From the NCBI GenBank assembly GCA_031553855.1, contig JAVBKW010000027.1:62001-126000 (forward strand): a stretch of DNA of 64,000 bases, in the 5' to 3' direction. This DNA is from RACS-047 sp031553855 (GTDB lineage: Bacteria > Bacillota > Clostridia > Christensenellales > Pumilibacteraceae). Made by a program: the position numbers and the translations under genes. Each line of letters begins with the position of its first letter. The stretch's first letter is position 1. The notes under the pieces are model-generated. The model was not told where the DNA came from. It saw only the letters and a program-made list of their open reading frames with translations, and ran no database searches. This document shows positions 61,852-64,000 of the stretch, piece after piece.

Positions 61852-63711
61852 CCGCATAAATTCATTAAGACTTTTCGGCGCCGGACGGCAGGCATTATCA
61901 TCGCAAATTATTATCTTAGGTAAACTATTTTTGAGCTTTGAAACAAGAGCAATGCTGTGGATATAAGCATGAGGATAAGACGCCAGCTCCTGCGAAAAAT
62001 ACTTTAATGTTAATGAAAGCTGCTTGATATAATCAGTATTATGAGTATATAAAAATATATTTAAAAGATTATGCATTATCACGGAGTTATATGACGGAGT
62101 CGCGCCGTCGTATAATTCTTTTTTATTAATTATCATTTTTTCGGCGTTTTTTGATGTTTGGAAATACCCGCCGTTTTCGTTGTCATAAAAATCTTGACTT
62201 AATATTTCTTGCAGCGTTTCAGCCTTAGATAAATATTCACATTTTTCTGTTGATTCATAAAGTTCAAGCAGTCCCCAAGTCAGATAAGCATAATCTTCGG
62301 CAAACGCCGCAGTTTTACATTTTCCGTCTTTGTATAGAGAAATAAATCGACCGTCATTAGATTTTAGATTATTAAATATAAAATCAACTGCTTTTTCCGC
62401 TGTTTGGATATATTCAATATTTTTCAAAATCCTGCCTGCAATACTGAAAGCGGCTATCGCCAAACCGTTTTGCCCTGTCAGGATCTTTTCATCCCGATGC
62501 GGCCTGATTCGTTTACTGCGGTATGCAAACAACTTCTCCAAACAACTGCGTAGTATGTCTGTCATACTATCAGGAATATCAACTTTAATAGTGTTTAGAA
62601 TGTTTTTGCCTTCAAAGTTACCGCTTGGGATTACATTATAATGTTTACAAAATATTTCGGCATCTGCGCCTAAAATATTTTTAACTTCATCTTTTGTGAA
62701 TAAATAAAACTCGCCCTCTACACCTTCGGAATCTGCATCTTCAGCAGTGTAGAAAACGCCGTCTTTGTGCATTAAATCGCGTGTAAGGTATTTTGCGATT
62801 TCTTTTACTGTTTGGGCATATTTCTCATTTAAGGTAAGTTCGTACAATCTCGAGTAAGCAATCATTAACAATGCATTATCATAAAGCATCTTTTCAAAGT
62901 GCGGAACAAGCCATTTATGATCGGTCGAATATCTGGAAAAGCCTCCGCCGACGTGATCATAAATTCCGCCGCCGCGCATTGCGTTTAGAGTTTTTTCACA
63001 CATTTTCAATACGACAGTATCTTTTGTATTTTCATACTGATCCATAAGAAAAAGCAGATTGTGTGACGTGGGAAACTTAGGCGCTTTGGAAAAGCCGCCG
63101 TAATCAGGTTCATATAATTTTTTTAAAATATCGGCGGCATGAGTATCTATACTTTCAATATCCGCGCAAACTATTCTTTTCCGTTCAACGCTGACAGCCT
63201 CAATAAGCTGATGCGCCTGTTTATCAAGCAAGCTGCGGTCTTTATCCCAAAGCTCGCCGATTCTGTTCAAAACGCTCATAAATGCCTCTTTAGGATAATA
63301 TGTTCCGGCATAAAACGGCCGTTTATCATGATCCATAAAAATAGAGGTCGGCCAGCCGCCCGAACCTGTGAATGCCTGACAAACGTCCATATAAACACTG
63401 TCAACGTCAGGACGTTCTTCTTTATCCACTTTTATTGAAATGTAGTTTTCGTTTAAGATTTCTGCTACACTGTTATCTTCAAAACTCTCATGAGCCATCA
63501 CATGGCACCAGTGGCAAGTCGAGTAGCCGATAGACAGAAATATGGGCTTATCTTCTGTCCTTGCTTTCTCAAAGGCCTCGTCTCCCCACGGATACCAATT
63601 CACGGGATTTTGCGCATGCTGCAATAAATAAGGAGATTTTTCATTTTGCAATTTATTAAAAATGTTATTTCTGTGATTTTTCGTATTTAATCTTGATTCT
63701 AAATTTTCCAT
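61843..63711 (-). CDS. Thioredoxin-domain protein of the YyaL (DUF255/SSP411) family
   Basis: A 622-residue protein. NEKSPYLLQHAQNPVNWYPWG opens the family signature (about 23-43); the thioredoxin-like domain carries CHWC (Cys66-Cys69) in GYSTCHWCHVMAHESFED. The remaining 400 residues form an (alpha/alpha)6 barrel (GGGIYDHVGGGFSRYSTD, VPHFEKMLYDNALL) of the glycosidase-like fold. It is shorter than usual (about 670-690), mostly in the C-terminal part. The ATG lacks a clear ribosome site; a TTG before LQNEKS is an alternative. Biological role is unknown in bacteria; homologues are linked to redox or sperm function. Confidence 0.9.
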   Translation of the reverse strand: MENLESRLNTKNHRNNIFNKLQNEKSPYLLQHAQNPVNWYPWGDEAFEKARTEDKPIFLSIGYSTCHWCHVMAHESFEDNSVAEILNENYISIKVDKEERPDVDSVYMDVCQAFTGSGGWPTSIFMDHDKRPFYAGTYYPKEAFMSVLNRIGELWDKDRSLLDKQAHQLIEAVSVERKRIVCADIESIDTHAADILKKLYEPDYGGFSKAPKFPTSHNLLFLMDQYENTKDTVVLKMCEKTLNAMRGGGIYDHVGGGFSRYSTDHKWLVPHFEKMLYDNALLMIAYSRLYELTLNEKYAQTVKEIAKYLTRDLMHKDGVFYTAEDADSEGVEGEFYLFTKDEVKNILGADAEIFCKHYNVIPSGNFEGKNILNTIKVDIPDSMTDILRSCLEKLFAYRSKRIRPHRDEKILTGQNGLAIAAFSIAGRILKNIEYIQTAEKAVDFIFNNLKSNDGRFISLYKDGKCKTAAFAEDYAYLTWGLLELYESTEKCEYLSKAETLQEILSQDFYDNENGGYFQTSKNAEKMIINKKELYDGATPSYNSVIMHNLLNIFLYTHNTDYIKQLSLTLKYFSQELASYPHAYIHSIALVSKLKNSLPKIIICDDNACRPAPKSLNEFMRLF

Positions 63712-63730
63712 ATTGATAGTATGTCATTAT

Positions 63731-63758
63731 AAAATAAAAAACCATCCTTGCGGACGGT
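63731..63758 (-). terminator. Terminator of the small basic protein gene
   Basis: On the minus strand ACCGTCC-GCAA-GGATGGT forms a 7-bp stem (one G-T) with a GNRA-type tetraloop, then TTTTTTATTTT. It lies 11 bases past the stop at 63770. Confidence 0.85.
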
Positions 63759-63769
63759 AATTTATTAGT

Positions 63770-63925
63770 CTATTTTTTGATAGGTCTTGCCTTTTCTTTG
63801 CTTTCTTTTGCCTTGCCCTGAAGTTCAGGCACGGGCTCAACGTCATTTTTCGGTTTTTTCTTTACCACGCCCTTTTCATCATCGTGCGGCAGCTCATCGT
63901 ATCTTCTCATTCCTGCTTTTGCCAT
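63770..63925 (-). CDS. Small basic conserved protein (51 residues)
   Basis: A 51-residue, highly charged protein beginning MAKAGMRRYDELPHDDEKG and ending in a Lys-rich stretch (PVPELQGKAKESKEKA). The start at 63925 is fixed by AGGAGGTG 5 bases upstream, making a 64-residue reading unlikely. I know similar small MAKAGMRR proteins from Clostridia, without a function. No signal, membrane or metal motif. It has its own terminator and looks monocistronic. Disordered RNA- or ribosome-binding protein is a guess only. Confidence 0.7.
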   Translation of the reverse strand: MAKAGMRRYDELPHDDEKGVVKKKPKNDVEPVPELQGKAKESKEKARPIKK

Positions 63926-64000
63926 ATAGCACCTCCTGTCGATATTATGCGTAATATAACCCAATTCTATTATAAAACTACAGCCGCTTCGCCCAGTAAA

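Overview
The window looks like chromosomal DNA of an AT-rich Gram-positive anaerobe of the Bacillota (Clostridia), probably a gut or other plant-fibre commensal. The signs are strong AGGAGG-type ribosome binding sites, LplA/LplB/YtcP-type sugar ABC importers with lipoprotein solute-binding subunits, AraC regulators beside each uptake cluster, and no Sus-type outer-membrane genes. I see no rRNA, tRNA, CRISPR array, insertion sequence or phage genes.

Region 1 (1-45705) is a large glycan or plant-glycoside utilisation island, almost all on the minus strand. It holds two parallel uptake modules. Each has a plus-strand AraC-type regulator, a minus-strand beta-rich lipoprotein of unknown function, an intergenic hairpin, an LplB-type permease, a YtcP-type permease, a large solute-binding lipoprotein, and a second hairpin or terminator. 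The enzyme genes are GH78 (three), GH2 (two), GH3 (three, one cut by the window edge), GH43 (three), GH20 (one), a DUF5060/DUF4038/DUF5605 putative glycosidase, a nucleoside-hydrolase-fold protein, three esterase or alpha/beta-hydrolase-like proteins, and a GNAT-like acyltransferase broken by a stop codon. None of the glycosidases has a signal peptide, so oligosaccharides or glycosides are probably imported whole and cut in the cytoplasm. The only exported enzyme I can see is a carboxylesterase. No importer ATPase is encoded here, so a shared MsmX/MsmK-type ATPase elsewhere is likely.

Region 2 (45852-49917) is a MarR-regulated heterodimeric ABC exporter. Region 3 (50080-54890) is a pentose operon (a fucose-isomerase-family isomerase, AraD-type 4-epimerase and FGGY kinase) with a divergent AraC regulator. 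It probably funnels L-arabinose released by the GH43 enzymes into the pentose phosphate pathway. Region 4 (54887-56421) encodes DNA polymerase IV and a small companion protein.

Region 5 (56747-64000) is more accessory. It has an XRE regulator fused to a membrane domain; a four-gene operon of ECF-like sigma factor, secreted papain-like peptidase, single-pass membrane protein and acidic cytoplasmic protein; a protein made of two XRE domains; a SRAP (YedK/HMCES) DNA-protein crosslinking protein; a YyaL-like thioredoxin-domain protein; and a 51-residue basic protein.

The observations most worth checking are: the four-gene sigma/peptidase operon; the paired lipoprotein-importer modules with conserved intergenic hairpins; helical tails and inserts at different places in unrelated glycosidases; a 26-codon fossil of a second nucleoside hydrolase at 20202-20279; an in-frame TAA inside the acyltransferase-like gene; and two genes (AraC at 53991, SRAP at 61252) whose promoters place the transcript start at the start codon.
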